From assembly GCA_016742275.1 (NCBI GenBank), contig JACVCD010000005.1:62001-126000 (forward strand): 64,000 nucleotides of DNA, read 5' to 3'. Source of the DNA: Gemmatimonadaceae bacterium (GTDB taxonomy: Bacteria; Gemmatimonadota; Gemmatimonadetes; Gemmatimonadales; Gemmatimonadaceae). Positions 9,301-18,255 of this stretch are shown piece by piece. A model generated the notes under the pieces. That model made no database searches, was not told where the DNA came from, and was given only the letters and a program-made list of their open reading frames with translations. The position numbers were made by a program, and so were the translations under genes. How positions within the stretch are numbered: the stretch's first letter is position 1; each line of letters starts with the position of its first letter.

Positions 9301-10086
9301 TCAGCGATTGTTCGTGTAGTCCATCGCTGGTGCCGATGTGCCTGTGGTACCCATCGTTCCGCGAACGGCGATGGTGTGACTGCGCCCGGCGATGAACGAA
9401 ACACCCGTACGGGTCACCAGGTTCGTGGTCGAACCCGGAGTCCGCAGGAACAGATCGTACACCGCCATCGGCACCGGCGTGAAGGCACCCGCCGTCTTGT
9501 ACGCGACCGCACCACCGATGGGAACTTCCGTTCCGGTGACCTGATTGCGGGCGTACAGAATCATGGGCTGCGAGTTGGCACTCGCATTCACGAGGCGCAC
9601 CAACGACTGCGTGTAGTCGAAGGCTTCCGGAATCGCGTCTTCCACGATGAAGGCTTCGATCGTCTTGGCCGTGGTGTTGTACGTACCACTCAGGTACATC
9701 GTGTAGTTCTTGTTGGCCTCGAGTGCACTGGAGACCGTGCCAACGGCCAGATCCTTGTCAACCGTCGCCACAATACGGGCAGTGAACGTGTACTGCCCTG
9801 GATTGATGGCCGAGTAGAACCCACTGGAACCGACGCCGCCATAGGCGACGCCGGTGGTGGATTCGGCGCCGGTGGCTGACGTGGTCGCAGTCAGTTTGGC
9901 GTCGTTGGCGTAGAAGTGCACGCCGGGTGCACCGACACCAAAGTTGAAGAAGCGAATGCGGGAACCCGGCAAGGTGCCGGTGATGTCCTGCACGGCGTTC
10001 TTCTCACAGGCACCGAGCAGCGCGACCGCCGCGAGAACCGCGGTCACCCGGCCGGCGATCGAGCGAATTGAACGAAGTGATGTCAT
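9301..10086 (-). CDS. DUF4397 domain lipoprotein of SusCD operon
   Basis: A 261-residue lipoprotein. The signal (RVTAVLAAVALLGAC) ends in a lipobox cysteine. The mature part has two beta-sandwich-like halves (RIRFFNFGVGAPGVHFYAN, then LVRLVNASANSQPM), which is the DUF4397 pattern. It probably sits at the cell surface with SusC and SusD, perhaps assisting ligand capture; this role is inferred from position. The gene starts 6 bp after the SusD stop and is the last of the three genes, followed by a strong hairpin. Confidence 0.85.
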   Translation of the reverse strand: MTSLRSIRSIAGRVTAVLAAVALLGACEKNAVQDITGTLPGSRIRFFNFGVGAPGVHFYANDAKLTATTSATGAESTTGVAYGGVGSSGFYSAINPGQYTFTARIVATVDKDLAVGTVSSALEANKNYTMYLSGTYNTTAKTIEAFIVEDAIPEAFDYTQSLVRLVNASANSQPMILYARNQVTGTEVPIGGAVAYKTAGAFTPVPMAVYDLFLRTPGSTTNLVTRTGVSFIAGRSHTIAVRGTMGTTGTSAPAMDYTNNR

Positions 10087-10092
10087 GGCCGG

Positions 10093-11667
10093 TTACGGTT
10101 GAGTGATCCAGAGCGGCTTGGTATGGAAATCGATCGCGCGACCGCCGATGGCGTCGAGAGCCGGCACGTTCCAGATGTATTCCGAGTTGTAACGGGGCCG
10201 GATACGCTGCGCGACCTTGCCACCGTTGTCACCAAAGAGATTGACCGGCGGCGTAAAGCCCGGGAACACCTGCTTGCCGCTGGCCGGATCGATATTGGTG
10301 TAGTTGTAGCGACGCATGTCCATCCACAGCTCGACGTGCGCCCAACCCCACTGCGCGATGTACTTCTGGCTCATGATGTGCGTGAGCGTCAGACCAGCCG
10401 CGGTGGGCATGATGTTGGGGTTTGCCAGGAACGCATCACGTTCGGCGGTGGTGATCTGCGTCGGCGTCTGATTGTCATCACGATTGCGCGCGTTCACGAA
10501 ATCGAAGTGCGACGTGATGCCGTTGCGGTACGCCGCCAGCGCCGTTGCCTTGTCACCAGCCTTGTAGGCCGCTTCCGCCTTGATGAACTGAAGCTGCGAA
10601 TAGGTCATGGCCGGCAGACGCGACTTCTCGGAGAAGATGTAGCGACTCGGCACTCCAAGACCACCGGTGCCGGCGTAGCCGTGGAAGTTGTTCGGCTGCT
10701 GTGCCGCAGCGAGCGCGCCGAAGTTCACCACGTTGATGTCGAGACCGCGATAGACACCATCCGGCGCAGGCGCCAGCATGCGGGACATGCGCGGGTCGAC
10801 GGCACCACCGAACTCGGTACCATCCATCAGACCGACCACAAAACGCGTCTGACGATAGTTGGTGAGGTTGTTGCGCGTACGGGCCCAGAAATTCATGTCA
10901 TCGTTCTGGGTGCCCGGGTACAGCAACAGGGGATCGTCCGCGTTGCTGGCGAGCGACTTGTCCACCGCGGCGATGACATCCTGCGGCTTGTACGTGGACT
11001 TGTTGCTGTAGTGGTTCAGGTTGAGCGCCAGCATGCCATACGCCAGCTTGATCCACTTGGCGCGGTCGCCACCGTAGATGCGGTCGGTGCGGGCAAGATA
11101 GGCCTGATCCACGGCACCGTCGGTGCGCTCCAGGTTCTTGATCGCCTCGGTCAGCAGGCGCTGCACTTCCTGATACGCAAATTCCTGAGTGTCGTAGTCG
11201 AACGAGAAGCGTGATGCATCGATCGCCTGCTTGATGATGATCTCACCATGCACGTCCGTGAGTTGCTGCCAGCCCCACGCCTTGAGGATGTAGGCGACGC
11301 CAAGCAGGTCCCAGCGCTCCTCGGCCTGGGCCTTCGTCGTCATGTCGACGAGGTTCTGCCCCAAGGCCCAGTACACATCACGCCAGAGCTGCGCGCCGTT
11401 GTCGCTGCCGGCGTCATAGCCCATGCGATCCCACGTGCTGATCGTGGTGCCCGGGAGATACCACTGCTGTGTGTAACGGCCGATGAAGCGGCCATCAAAC
11501 TGCGGTGACGTCACCATCCAGTGCAGCATCGGCGTCAGATACAGATTGGCCGACACCGTCTGCGGTGCGTTGGGATTTTCGTTGACGTCGAGGAAGTCGT
11601 CGCAGCCAACGGCTGAGAGCGAGAGGGCGCCGACCAGCAGCGCCGCGGAAAGTCGCATCGTCTTCAT
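10093..11667 (-). CDS. SusD/RagB family outer-membrane lipoprotein
   Basis: A 524-residue SusD-like nutrient-binding lipoprotein (SusD/RagB, probably the SusD-like 2 subfamily). The N-terminal signal ends in LSAVGC, and the next residues DDFLDVNENPNAP are highly typical of the family. Helical TPR-like segments follow. It would lie on the outside of the outer membrane and deliver a glycan or peptide to the SusC barrel. Its ATG overlaps the SusC stop in the string TGATG, so the pair is translationally coupled. The substrate is not evident, since there is no adjacent glycoside hydrolase or peptidase. Confidence 0.95.
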   Translation of the reverse strand: MKTMRLSAALLVGALSLSAVGCDDFLDVNENPNAPQTVSANLYLTPMLHWMVTSPQFDGRFIGRYTQQWYLPGTTISTWDRMGYDAGSDNGAQLWRDVYWALGQNLVDMTTKAQAEERWDLLGVAYILKAWGWQQLTDVHGEIIIKQAIDASRFSFDYDTQEFAYQEVQRLLTEAIKNLERTDGAVDQAYLARTDRIYGGDRAKWIKLAYGMLALNLNHYSNKSTYKPQDVIAAVDKSLASNADDPLLLYPGTQNDDMNFWARTRNNLTNYRQTRFVVGLMDGTEFGGAVDPRMSRMLAPAPDGVYRGLDINVVNFGALAAAQQPNNFHGYAGTGGLGVPSRYIFSEKSRLPAMTYSQLQFIKAEAAYKAGDKATALAAYRNGITSHFDFVNARNRDDNQTPTQITTAERDAFLANPNIMPTAAGLTLTHIMSQKYIAQWGWAHVELWMDMRRYNYTNIDPASGKQVFPGFTPPVNLFGDNGGKVAQRIRPRYNSEYIWNVPALDAIGGRAIDFHTKPLWITQP

Positions 11668-14600
11668 CAGTAGTTCACCCGCAGGCTGAAGGCGATACCA
11701 CGCGGAATCGGGAAGTTGCCGGCGTCGATACCGGCAGCGCCGGAACCACCCACGGCGGCACTGTTGCCGCTCACGATGGGATCAAGACCGGAGTAGTTGG
11801 TGAACACGAACAGGTCGGTAAGCGTGAGCGCAATGCTGGCTTCGCGTGACTTGAGCAGCGACGCCGGCAGGGCGTACCGCAGCGTCATATCGCGGAGGCG
11901 CAGCCAATTGATGTCCTTCTCGATGAAGAGCTCTTCGGACATCGCCGTGTAGTACGCGTTCTGCACCGCCGGAATGACCACGATGCTGTTCTTCGTCGGG
12001 TTGGCCGAGTTCTCCTTGCCATCACGCAGCACGCCATCGATGACACGCGGACGCTCACGATCGAGCGTGCGATCCGTAAGACCGCGCGTGGTCAGCAGGT
12101 GCTGGGTGCCGTTGAACACGTCGCCACCGCGGCGCACATCCCACAGCATGGACATGGTGAACTTCTTGTAGCGGAACTGATTGGTAATACCAACCGTGAA
12201 GTCCGGCTGACGATCATAGCCACGATCGATGAACACCGACGAACGCAGCGGCATACCGGAGGTCGGATCGATCAGCAACGCTCCAGCGTCGTTGCGCAGG
12301 TAGTACCAACCCGTCAGCGAGCGCGTGGAGAGACCCGGCATAAAGCCGCTTCGCACGTTGCCGTAGAGCCAGGTATCCGAGAGGTACGATTCCGGCAGCT
12401 CGTTCGGCAGGCCGAGCACCTTGCCACGTGAGCGATCGAAGTTGGCGATGATGTCCCAGCCGAAGTTGGCCTTGTTGACCATCTTCGCGCGCGTCGTGAT
12501 TTCGAGACCCGTATTGCGCGTGGACGCACCGTTCAGATTGAACAGAATGAAACCGGTGCCGTACGAACCACGGATGTCATTGACGATCTGATCGGTGGTC
12601 TCCTTGCGGTAGGTCGTGACATCGACGCCGAGACGTCCACCGAAGAAGCCCATGTCCGCGCCGTACTCATACGACTTCGCGAATTCCGGGCGCAGATTGA
12701 GGTTCGGGCCGGTGAAGCCGTATCCGTAACCACCACCCGACGTGAGCTTGTACTCGAGCGCCGGACGGAACGCGTATGGACGCGCATCCTTACCCACTTC
12801 GGCATACGCGGCACGCAACCGAGCCGTCATGAACTTCTTGATCGACGGTACCGCGTCATCCAGCACGAAGCTGGTATTGACGGAGGGGTAGAAGAACGAG
12901 TTGCGCTCGACCGGAATGGTGGAGGTCCAGTCGTTACGACCCTGCACGGTGACAAACCAGTAGTCCGACCAGTTGAACACGGCCTGACCGTACAGACCAA
13001 TCAATCGACGCTGCGACATCGTGGTGCGCGGCGTACGCAGGCTGGTGTTGTTGATCGAGACGAAGTTCGGATCCAGGAACTGCATACCCTGAATGGCGTT
13101 CACGTTCGACCGGTAATCGTTGACCTGATTACCTACGAGACCGCTCACCGACAAGCGACTGGTCAGCTTGATCGGCTTGATGCTGAGAACCGTCTGCGTG
13201 TTGATGCTGCGCGTGACATCGGTGGCCACATCGAGCACACCATTGTTGTTGACACCGGCGCCTGCACCGTCCGGGTGACGCAGAATCAGATTTTCTGCGG
13301 TGTACCCATCGGAGCCGATATTGAAGCGCAGATCAGCCCACTTCAGCGGCGTGAGAACGAGGTTGAGATTGGCAACGAGGCGATTGTTCTTGTCTTCGCG
13401 CTTGTTCTTGTTGACCGAGAACCACGGATTGTCGATTTCGCTCGTGGCCGCCAACTGCGTGATACGGCGACGTCCACCTGAAGCCGTGAGGTAGTTCGAC
13501 GCATCATCCGTCTGCGGCCACATCAGGAGGCCCATGAGCGGACCATTCACGCCACCGATGATACCGTCGTTCCGCGCCTGGGTGTACGCCATCGACAGGT
13601 CGACCTTGAGCCAGCTCTTCACCTGCGCCTGGCTCGCACCCGTCAAGTTGATGCGGTTGTATCCGACGTTCGGGATCACACCGACGTTGTCGGTCAGACC
13701 GAGACCCAGACGATAGTTGATGCGATTGTCGCTGGAACCATCGCTGAAGGTCAGATTGTGCTGCTGTGACACGGCCGTGTTGAAGAAGCCGTCCACATTG
13801 TCGTAGAACTTCGTGCCAGCCGGGTACGGGTTGCCGAAGTAGAAGAACGAACCCAGAAGGTCACCAGCGACCGACGTTGACGTGGGTCCATAGACCTGCT
13901 GCAGTTCGGGCTTACTCCGTGTCTGGTCGAAGCGCACGTTGTTGCTGTACGTGAACCCGCCGTTGCCCGCCTGACCACGCTTGGTGGTGATGACGATGGC
14001 GCCGTTGGCGGCGTCGATGCCGTAAAGCGCTGCGGCTTCCGGGCCCTTCAGAATCACCAGGCTTTCGATGTCGTCCGGATTGATGTCGGCCGCACGATTC
14101 GTGAAGTCCACGCCGCGATTCGAAAACGCGGTGAGCGAGCTGCCGTCCGACGCGAACACGTTGGTGTTGGTCGTCTTGTTGTCGAGCGGCAGACCGTCCA
14201 CGATCACGAGCGGCTGGTTGCTGCCGGAGATCGAGCTGACACCACGAATGGTGATGGAGCTCGATGCACCCGGCATACCTGATGTGCTGGTGACTTCGAC
14301 ACCGGCCACACGACCCTGCAGACCGTTGATGAAGTTTTCGCGACCGGTCTGCGCGACATCGGAGCCCTGCACGGTCTGCTGCGACACGCCCAGGCTTCGC
14401 TGTCTCGCCTGCTGACCAAGTGCGGTTGTGACCATCGCGTCAAGATTTGCAGCTGCCTTGTCGAGCATCACGTTGATGATGTTCGCGCTGCTTACCTGAC
14501 GCTCCTGCGGCAGATAACCAATCAAACGGTATTGAATGATCTGACCGACACTGACACGAATGCTGTAATCACCAGTCGTGTTGGTTTGCGTGCTGGTGTT

Positions 14601-14744
14601 GGTCCCCTTCACGATGACAGTAACACCGGAAAGGGGGACACCTGCTTCACGGCTGACCTTGCCGGTCACGACCTTGTCCTGGGCGACGGCAGGCGTCGTC
14701 CAGACCAAGGCGCCTAGTAGCGCCGTGAGGACTCTGATTTTCAT
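11667..14744 (-). CDS. SusC/RagA family TonB-dependent outer-membrane transporter
   Basis: A 1025-residue TonB-linked transporter. Order: signal peptide to about residue 22; a carboxypeptidase-like regulatory domain (about 25-100, VTGKVSREAGVPLSGV); a plug domain (about 105-230) with GLQGRVAGVEV, ITIRGVSS and PLVIVDGLPLD; then a 22-strand-type barrel ending in FSLRVNY with the expected terminal aromatic. It imports a ligand too large for porins using TonB energy, with SusD as lid. A promoter candidate lies 37-66 bp upstream. The start codon is preceded by CTCCCTCCT on the coding strand rather than a Shine-Dalgarno sequence. Confidence 0.95.
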   Translation of the reverse strand: MKIRVLTALLGALVWTTPAVAQDKVVTGKVSREAGVPLSGVTVIVKGTNTSTQTNTTGDYSIRVSVGQIIQYRLIGYLPQERQVSSANIINVMLDKAAANLDAMVTTALGQQARQRSLGVSQQTVQGSDVAQTGRENFINGLQGRVAGVEVTSTSGMPGASSSITIRGVSSISGSNQPLVIVDGLPLDNKTTNTNVFASDGSSLTAFSNRGVDFTNRAADINPDDIESLVILKGPEAAALYGIDAANGAIVITTKRGQAGNGGFTYSNNVRFDQTRSKPELQQVYGPTSTSVAGDLLGSFFYFGNPYPAGTKFYDNVDGFFNTAVSQQHNLTFSDGSSDNRINYRLGLGLTDNVGVIPNVGYNRINLTGASQAQVKSWLKVDLSMAYTQARNDGIIGGVNGPLMGLLMWPQTDDASNYLTASGGRRRITQLAATSEIDNPWFSVNKNKREDKNNRLVANLNLVLTPLKWADLRFNIGSDGYTAENLILRHPDGAGAGVNNNGVLDVATDVTRSINTQTVLSIKPIKLTSRLSVSGLVGNQVNDYRSNVNAIQGMQFLDPNFVSINNTSLRTPRTTMSQRRLIGLYGQAVFNWSDYWFVTVQGRNDWTSTIPVERNSFFYPSVNTSFVLDDAVPSIKKFMTARLRAAYAEVGKDARPYAFRPALEYKLTSGGGYGYGFTGPNLNLRPEFAKSYEYGADMGFFGGRLGVDVTTYRKETTDQIVNDIRGSYGTGFILFNLNGASTRNTGLEITTRAKMVNKANFGWDIIANFDRSRGKVLGLPNELPESYLSDTWLYGNVRSGFMPGLSTRSLTGWYYLRNDAGALLIDPTSGMPLRSSVFIDRGYDRQPDFTVGITNQFRYKKFTMSMLWDVRRGGDVFNGTQHLLTTRGLTDRTLDRERPRVIDGVLRDGKENSANPTKNSIVVIPAVQNAYYTAMSEELFIEKDINWLRLRDMTLRYALPASLLKSREASIALTLTDLFVFTNYSGLDPIVSGNSAAVGGSGAAGIDAGNFPIPRGIAFSLRVNY

Positions 14745-14780
14745 AGGAGGGAGTCGCTGGAGGGTGGGAACTGATTGCCG

Positions 14781-14810
14781 ACATTAGTTCGTAATGGGGG
14801 TCACTGTCAA
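14781..14810 (-). promoter_or_regulatory. Sigma-70-like promoter candidate for susC
   Basis: On the minus strand, TTGACA (14810-14805) is followed after 18 bp by TAATGT (14786-14781). This would place the transcription start about 30 nt before the susC ATG. The match is by eye only. Confidence 0.45.
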
Positions 14811-14825
14811 ACCTTCCAGTTATCA

Positions 14826-14874
14826 GGATGGCACCATCCGTTATCATTTTGTCCAATTATTCTCGCATTTTGTC
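14826..14874. promoter_or_regulatory. Palindrome and direct repeats between susC and arginase genes
   Basis: GGATGG-CA-CCATCC palindrome at 14826-14839 and two copies of CATTTTGTC at 14845-14853 and 14866-14874, 21 bp apart (two helical turns). The region is AT-rich compared with its surroundings and lies between divergent starts at 14744 and 14923. It is a plausible operator zone for either gene; the regulator is unknown. Confidence 0.4.
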
Positions 14875-14922
14875 ATATTTTTGTGCTTGTTGCTGACATA
14901 GGCGTCGACGCAACGTTGTATC

Positions 14923-15855
14923 ATGTCCACGGTACACACGCCTCTATCCACCGATGGCCTCGTACAGCTCATCGGCGTGCCCCTCGACCTTGGCGCCAGC
15001 CGCCGGGGTGTCGATATGGGCCCATCCGCAATGCGGATCTCCAGCTTGGTGCAGCAGCTGTCACGCCTTGGAATAACCGTCCAGGACGTTGGCAACGTCA
15101 CCGTTCCCGAACGGGCCACCCTGTCTGGCGCACCAGACGCGGCATTGCTCGCCATCACCCAAGTGTGCGCGGAGCTCGCTCAGTGGACCGCCACGGCGGT
15201 GCGTGATGGAGTCCGACCAATAGTGATGGGTGGTGATCATTCGATTGCCGCAGGATCTGTGGCGGGGACGGCAACGGCATTCGCAGAGAAAGGCCAGCGC
15301 ATCGGTCTTCTCTGGCTGGATGCCCACGCGGACATCAATACCCCCGAAACCAGTCTGAGCGGCAATGTGCACGGGATGCCGGCCGCCCACCTGCTCGGCC
15401 TTGGTCACCCACCGCTGGCCCAGCTGGCCTCGGTCTATCCGGCCATCCGTCCGGAGCACCTGGTCTATGTGGGACTGCGCGATCTGGACGAGGCGGAACG
15501 GGAAGCCATCCGCGCCCTCGGCATCCGAGCCTTCACCATGCGGGACATCGACGAGCGCGGCCTGCGCAGCGTGATGGAAGAGGCGCTGCAAATCACCACC
15601 ACCGGAACTGCCGGCGTGCACGTGTCCTTCGATCTCGACTGGGTCGATCCTGCGGTGGCCCCTGGCGTGGGAACGCCGGTACAAGGAGGAGCCACGCGCC
15701 GTGAGGCCCATCTGGCCATGGAGATCATCCATGACAGTGGCGCGATGCTGGCCATGGACCTCGTGGAGGTCAATCCGATCCTCGATCATCGCAACGCGAC
15801 CGCCGAACTCGCTGCCGATCTGGTGGCGAGTGCGTTTGGACGCCGAATCCTCTGA
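14923..15855 (+). CDS. rocF: Arginase
   Basis: A 310-residue ureohydrolase that converts arginine to ornithine and urea in the cytoplasm. The N-terminus (GVPLDLGASRRGVDMGPSA) is arginase-type rather than agmatinase-type. Manganese ligands are visible in GGDHS, DAHADINT and SFDLDWVDP. An ornithine aminotransferase gene follows 20 bp downstream, so the two make an arginine-to-pyrroline-5-carboxylate route. The start ATG 14923 is the first that includes the full N-terminal strand. Formiminoglutamase or agmatinase are less likely because of the neighbour and the N-terminal signature. Confidence 0.93.
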   Translation: MSTVHTPLSTDGLVQLIGVPLDLGASRRGVDMGPSAMRISSLVQQLSRLGITVQDVGNVTVPERATLSGAPDAALLAITQVCAELAQWTATAVRDGVRPIVMGGDHSIAAGSVAGTATAFAEKGQRIGLLWLDAHADINTPETSLSGNVHGMPAAHLLGLGHPPLAQLASVYPAIRPEHLVYVGLRDLDEAEREAIRALGIRAFTMRDIDERGLRSVMEEALQITTTGTAGVHVSFDLDWVDPAVAPGVGTPVQGGATRREAHLAMEIIHDSGAMLAMDLVEVNPILDHRNATAELAADLVASAFGRRIL

Positions 15856-15875
15856 ATCCAACAGAGGAGGAACGC

Positions 15876-17120
15876 ATGGAAGCACACACGGCATCTCTGA
15901 CGGAATCGCTCTCACCGCGCACGAGCGAGTTCATCGCGCGCGAAGATCGATTTGGCGCCCACAACTATCGTCCGCTCGATCTGGTGATTGCCGAGGCTCA
16001 TGGGAGCTGGGTCACCGACGTGGATGGTCGTCGCTATCTCGATTGTCTGAGCGCGTACTCCGCCGTGAATCAGGGACATGCGCATCCGCGTTTGCTGCGC
16101 GTGATGACCGAGCAGGCGGCGCGTGTCACGCTCACATCGCGCGCATTCCGCAATGATCAGCTGGGCGCGTTTTGCGAGGCACTGGCGACCCGCTGCGGGA
16201 AGGAGATGGTGCTGCCCATGAACACGGGCGCCGAGGCCGTGGAGACGGCCATCAAGGCGGCGCGTCGTTGGGGGTATCGCACCAAGGGTATTGCCGATGG
16301 ACAGGCGCACATCATTGCCTTCGCCAACAATTTTCATGGGCGAACGACCACGTTGGTCGGTTTCTCGAGCGATGCGTCCTACCGTGCTGATTTCGGGCCC
16401 TTCGCGCCCGGATTTTCGGTCGTACCGTTTGGCGACATTGCGGCCGTGCGCGCGGCCATCACGGCCAACACCTGCGCGGTGCTGGTAGAGCCCATGCAGT
16501 GCGAAGCCGGTGTGCTCATGCCACCAGACGGCTTTCTGCGTGAGCTGGCTGCGCTCTGCCACGAGCAGAACGTGCTGCTGATTGCCGATGAAATTCAGAC
16601 GGGACTTGGCCGCACCGGTGCATGGTTCGCCTGCGACCATGAACAGGTCTCACCAGATCTCTATGTGCTCGGCAAGGCCCTCGCTGGCGGGTTCTATCCG
16701 GTGTCCGCCGTGGTGGGTTCACGCGAAGTGCTGGGACTGTTCGAGCCGGGCTCCCACGGCAGCACATTCGGCGGCAATCCGCTGGCCTGTGCGATCGCCC
16801 GGGAAGCCCTCGCCATTTTGGATGACGAAGGACTGGTGGAGCGAGCGGCCACTGAAGGCGCGTGGCTCGGCCTGCAGCTCGAGGCACTCACGCATCCGGC
16901 CATTCGTGCCGTACGCGGCCGTGGGCTCATGTGGGCTATCGAGTTGAACGAACCAGCGAGGCCGTGGGCGGAGACACTCAAGGCGCGCGGCATTCTCTGC
17001 AAGGAGACACACGGCACGGTACTGCGGCTGTCGCCGCCGCTGGTTACGAGCCGGGATGATCTGGCGTTTCTGGTGCAGCAGTTGCAGGCGGTATTTGAGC
17101 ATCGGAGTGCCGGGATCTGA
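15876..17120 (+). CDS. rocD: Ornithine--oxo-acid aminotransferase
   Basis: A 414-residue class III PLP-dependent aminotransferase that transfers the delta-amino group of ornithine to 2-oxoglutarate, giving glutamate semialdehyde. The PLP lysine is in LGKALAGGFYPVSAV. Cofactor and substrate blocks include MNTGAEAVETAIKAAR, the DEIQTGLGRTG motif and GSHGSTFGGNPLA. A strong ribosome-binding site (GAGGAGGAA) sits 5-6 bp before the ATG. It is in operon with arginase. An acetylornithine aminotransferase is the close alternative, but the length and context favour RocD. Confidence 0.93.
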   Translation: MEAHTASLTESLSPRTSEFIAREDRFGAHNYRPLDLVIAEAHGSWVTDVDGRRYLDCLSAYSAVNQGHAHPRLLRVMTEQAARVTLTSRAFRNDQLGAFCEALATRCGKEMVLPMNTGAEAVETAIKAARRWGYRTKGIADGQAHIIAFANNFHGRTTTLVGFSSDASYRADFGPFAPGFSVVPFGDIAAVRAAITANTCAVLVEPMQCEAGVLMPPDGFLRELAALCHEQNVLLIADEIQTGLGRTGAWFACDHEQVSPDLYVLGKALAGGFYPVSAVVGSREVLGLFEPGSHGSTFGGNPLACAIAREALAILDDEGLVERAATEGAWLGLQLEALTHPAIRAVRGRGLMWAIELNEPARPWAETLKARGILCKETHGTVLRLSPPLVTSRDDLAFLVQQLQAVFEHRSAGI

Positions 17121-17171
17121 AGCGAGCGGTATTTTGCGATTCACGTCTGATCGCTCCCTCTACCGCCGCTC

Positions 17172-18200
17172 ATGTCCAGCCCGCTGCCGCTTCCCGCTGT
17201 TCCGCCCCGTCTCCCGTCGCGCGTACTGGTCACCGGCGGCGCCGGTTTCATTGGCAGTGCGTGCGTATGGGCACTGAACACGCTGGGTGTGGAGCGCATC
17301 GTGGTAACCGATCGTCTCGGTCGCGACGAGAAGTGGCGCAATCTTGTACCGCTGCGTTTCGAGGATTATCTCGAAGCCGATGATCTGATGTCGCGCCTCG
17401 AATCGGGGGCGCTCGGCAAGTTCGATCTCGTTTTGCACCTTGGTGCCTGCTCGGCCACCACCGAACTCGACGCGACATTTCTCGCGCGCAACAACTTCGA
17501 GTTCACCAAGCAACTCGCCCATTGGTCGATGGGTCGTCATGCGCGATTTGTGTATGCCTCCAGCGCGGCCACCTATGGCGACGGCGCTCATGGCATGAGC
17601 GACATCGACAATTCGAACGAAGCACTGACGCGTCTTCGGCCACTCAATGCGTACGGGTACTCCAAGCATCTGTTTGATCAGTATGCCGCGCGCGCGGGCG
17701 TGCTTTCCCGCTTGGTCGGGCTCAAGTACTTCAACGTGTACGGCCCCAACGAAGCGCACAAAGGCGACATGCGTTCGCTCGTGCACAAGGCTTTTGGTCA
17801 GGTGCAGGAGACGGGTCAGGTCAAACTCTTCCGTTCGCACCGGCCCGACTACCGCGATGGTGAACAGCGTCGCGATTTCTTGTATGTGAAGGACGCCGTG
17901 GCGATGACATTGCATCTCGCCATGACCCCGACCGCCGGTGGCCTCTACAACATCGGCAGCGGCGACGCGAACACGTGGGTTTCGCTGACGTCGGCGCTGT
18001 TTGGTGCGCTCGATCGCGCTCCGTCGATCGAATTCATCGACATGCCGATGTCCATCCGTGACAAGTATCAGTACCACACACAGGCTGAGATCGCGAAACT
18101 GCGCACGGCGGGGTACACCGCACCAGTCACACCGCTGGCGGATGCCGTGCGAGACTATGTGCAGGGGTATCTGCTGAACGACCAACGGCTCGGGGACTGA
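17172..18200 (+). CDS. hldD: ADP-glycero-manno-heptose 6-epimerase
   Basis: A 342-residue extended SDR. The NAD(P) motif is GGAGFIGS. The HldD signatures are HLGACSATTELD, YASSAATYGDG, YGYSKHLFDQY (catalytic Tyr/Lys), KYFNVYGPNEAHKGDM and, near the end, RDKYQYHTQAEIAKLRTAGY. It epimerises ADP-D-glycero- to ADP-L-glycero-D-manno-heptose for LPS core synthesis. The N-terminus carries about 15 extra Pro-rich residues before the Rossmann strand. The other heptose candidate here is the GT9 gene at 7.3-8.5 kb; no hldE or gmhA is present. Confidence 0.92.
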   Translation: MSSPLPLPAVPPRLPSRVLVTGGAGFIGSACVWALNTLGVERIVVTDRLGRDEKWRNLVPLRFEDYLEADDLMSRLESGALGKFDLVLHLGACSATTELDATFLARNNFEFTKQLAHWSMGRHARFVYASSAATYGDGAHGMSDIDNSNEALTRLRPLNAYGYSKHLFDQYAARAGVLSRLVGLKYFNVYGPNEAHKGDMRSLVHKAFGQVQETGQVKLFRSHRPDYRDGEQRRDFLYVKDAVAMTLHLAMTPTAGGLYNIGSGDANTWVSLTSALFGALDRAPSIEFIDMPMSIRDKYQYHTQAEIAKLRTAGYTAPVTPLADAVRDYVQGYLLNDQRLGD

Positions 18201-18210
18201 GCCCCTGCTC

Positions 18211-18250
18211 CGCGTTCTCCGTGCCTCTGCGTCTCTGCGTGAGCAGTTAA
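18211..18250. repeat. Solo right arm of inverted-repeat family, copy E6
   Basis: A run of CTCTGCGT-like words ending GTGAGCAGTTAA. It resembles the right arm of copy E3 (ending GTGATCAGTTAA at 34404-34415), but no matching left arm is found upstream. It begins 10 bp after the hldD stop and ends 5 bp before the next gene's start codon, so it forms the leader of that gene. Confidence 0.65.
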
Positions 18251-18255
18251 CGGTC

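Noticed and set aside
10099-11214. 371-codon plus-strand frame across susD
   Set aside because: Lies wholly antisense to the SusD gene; no signal peptide or known fold.
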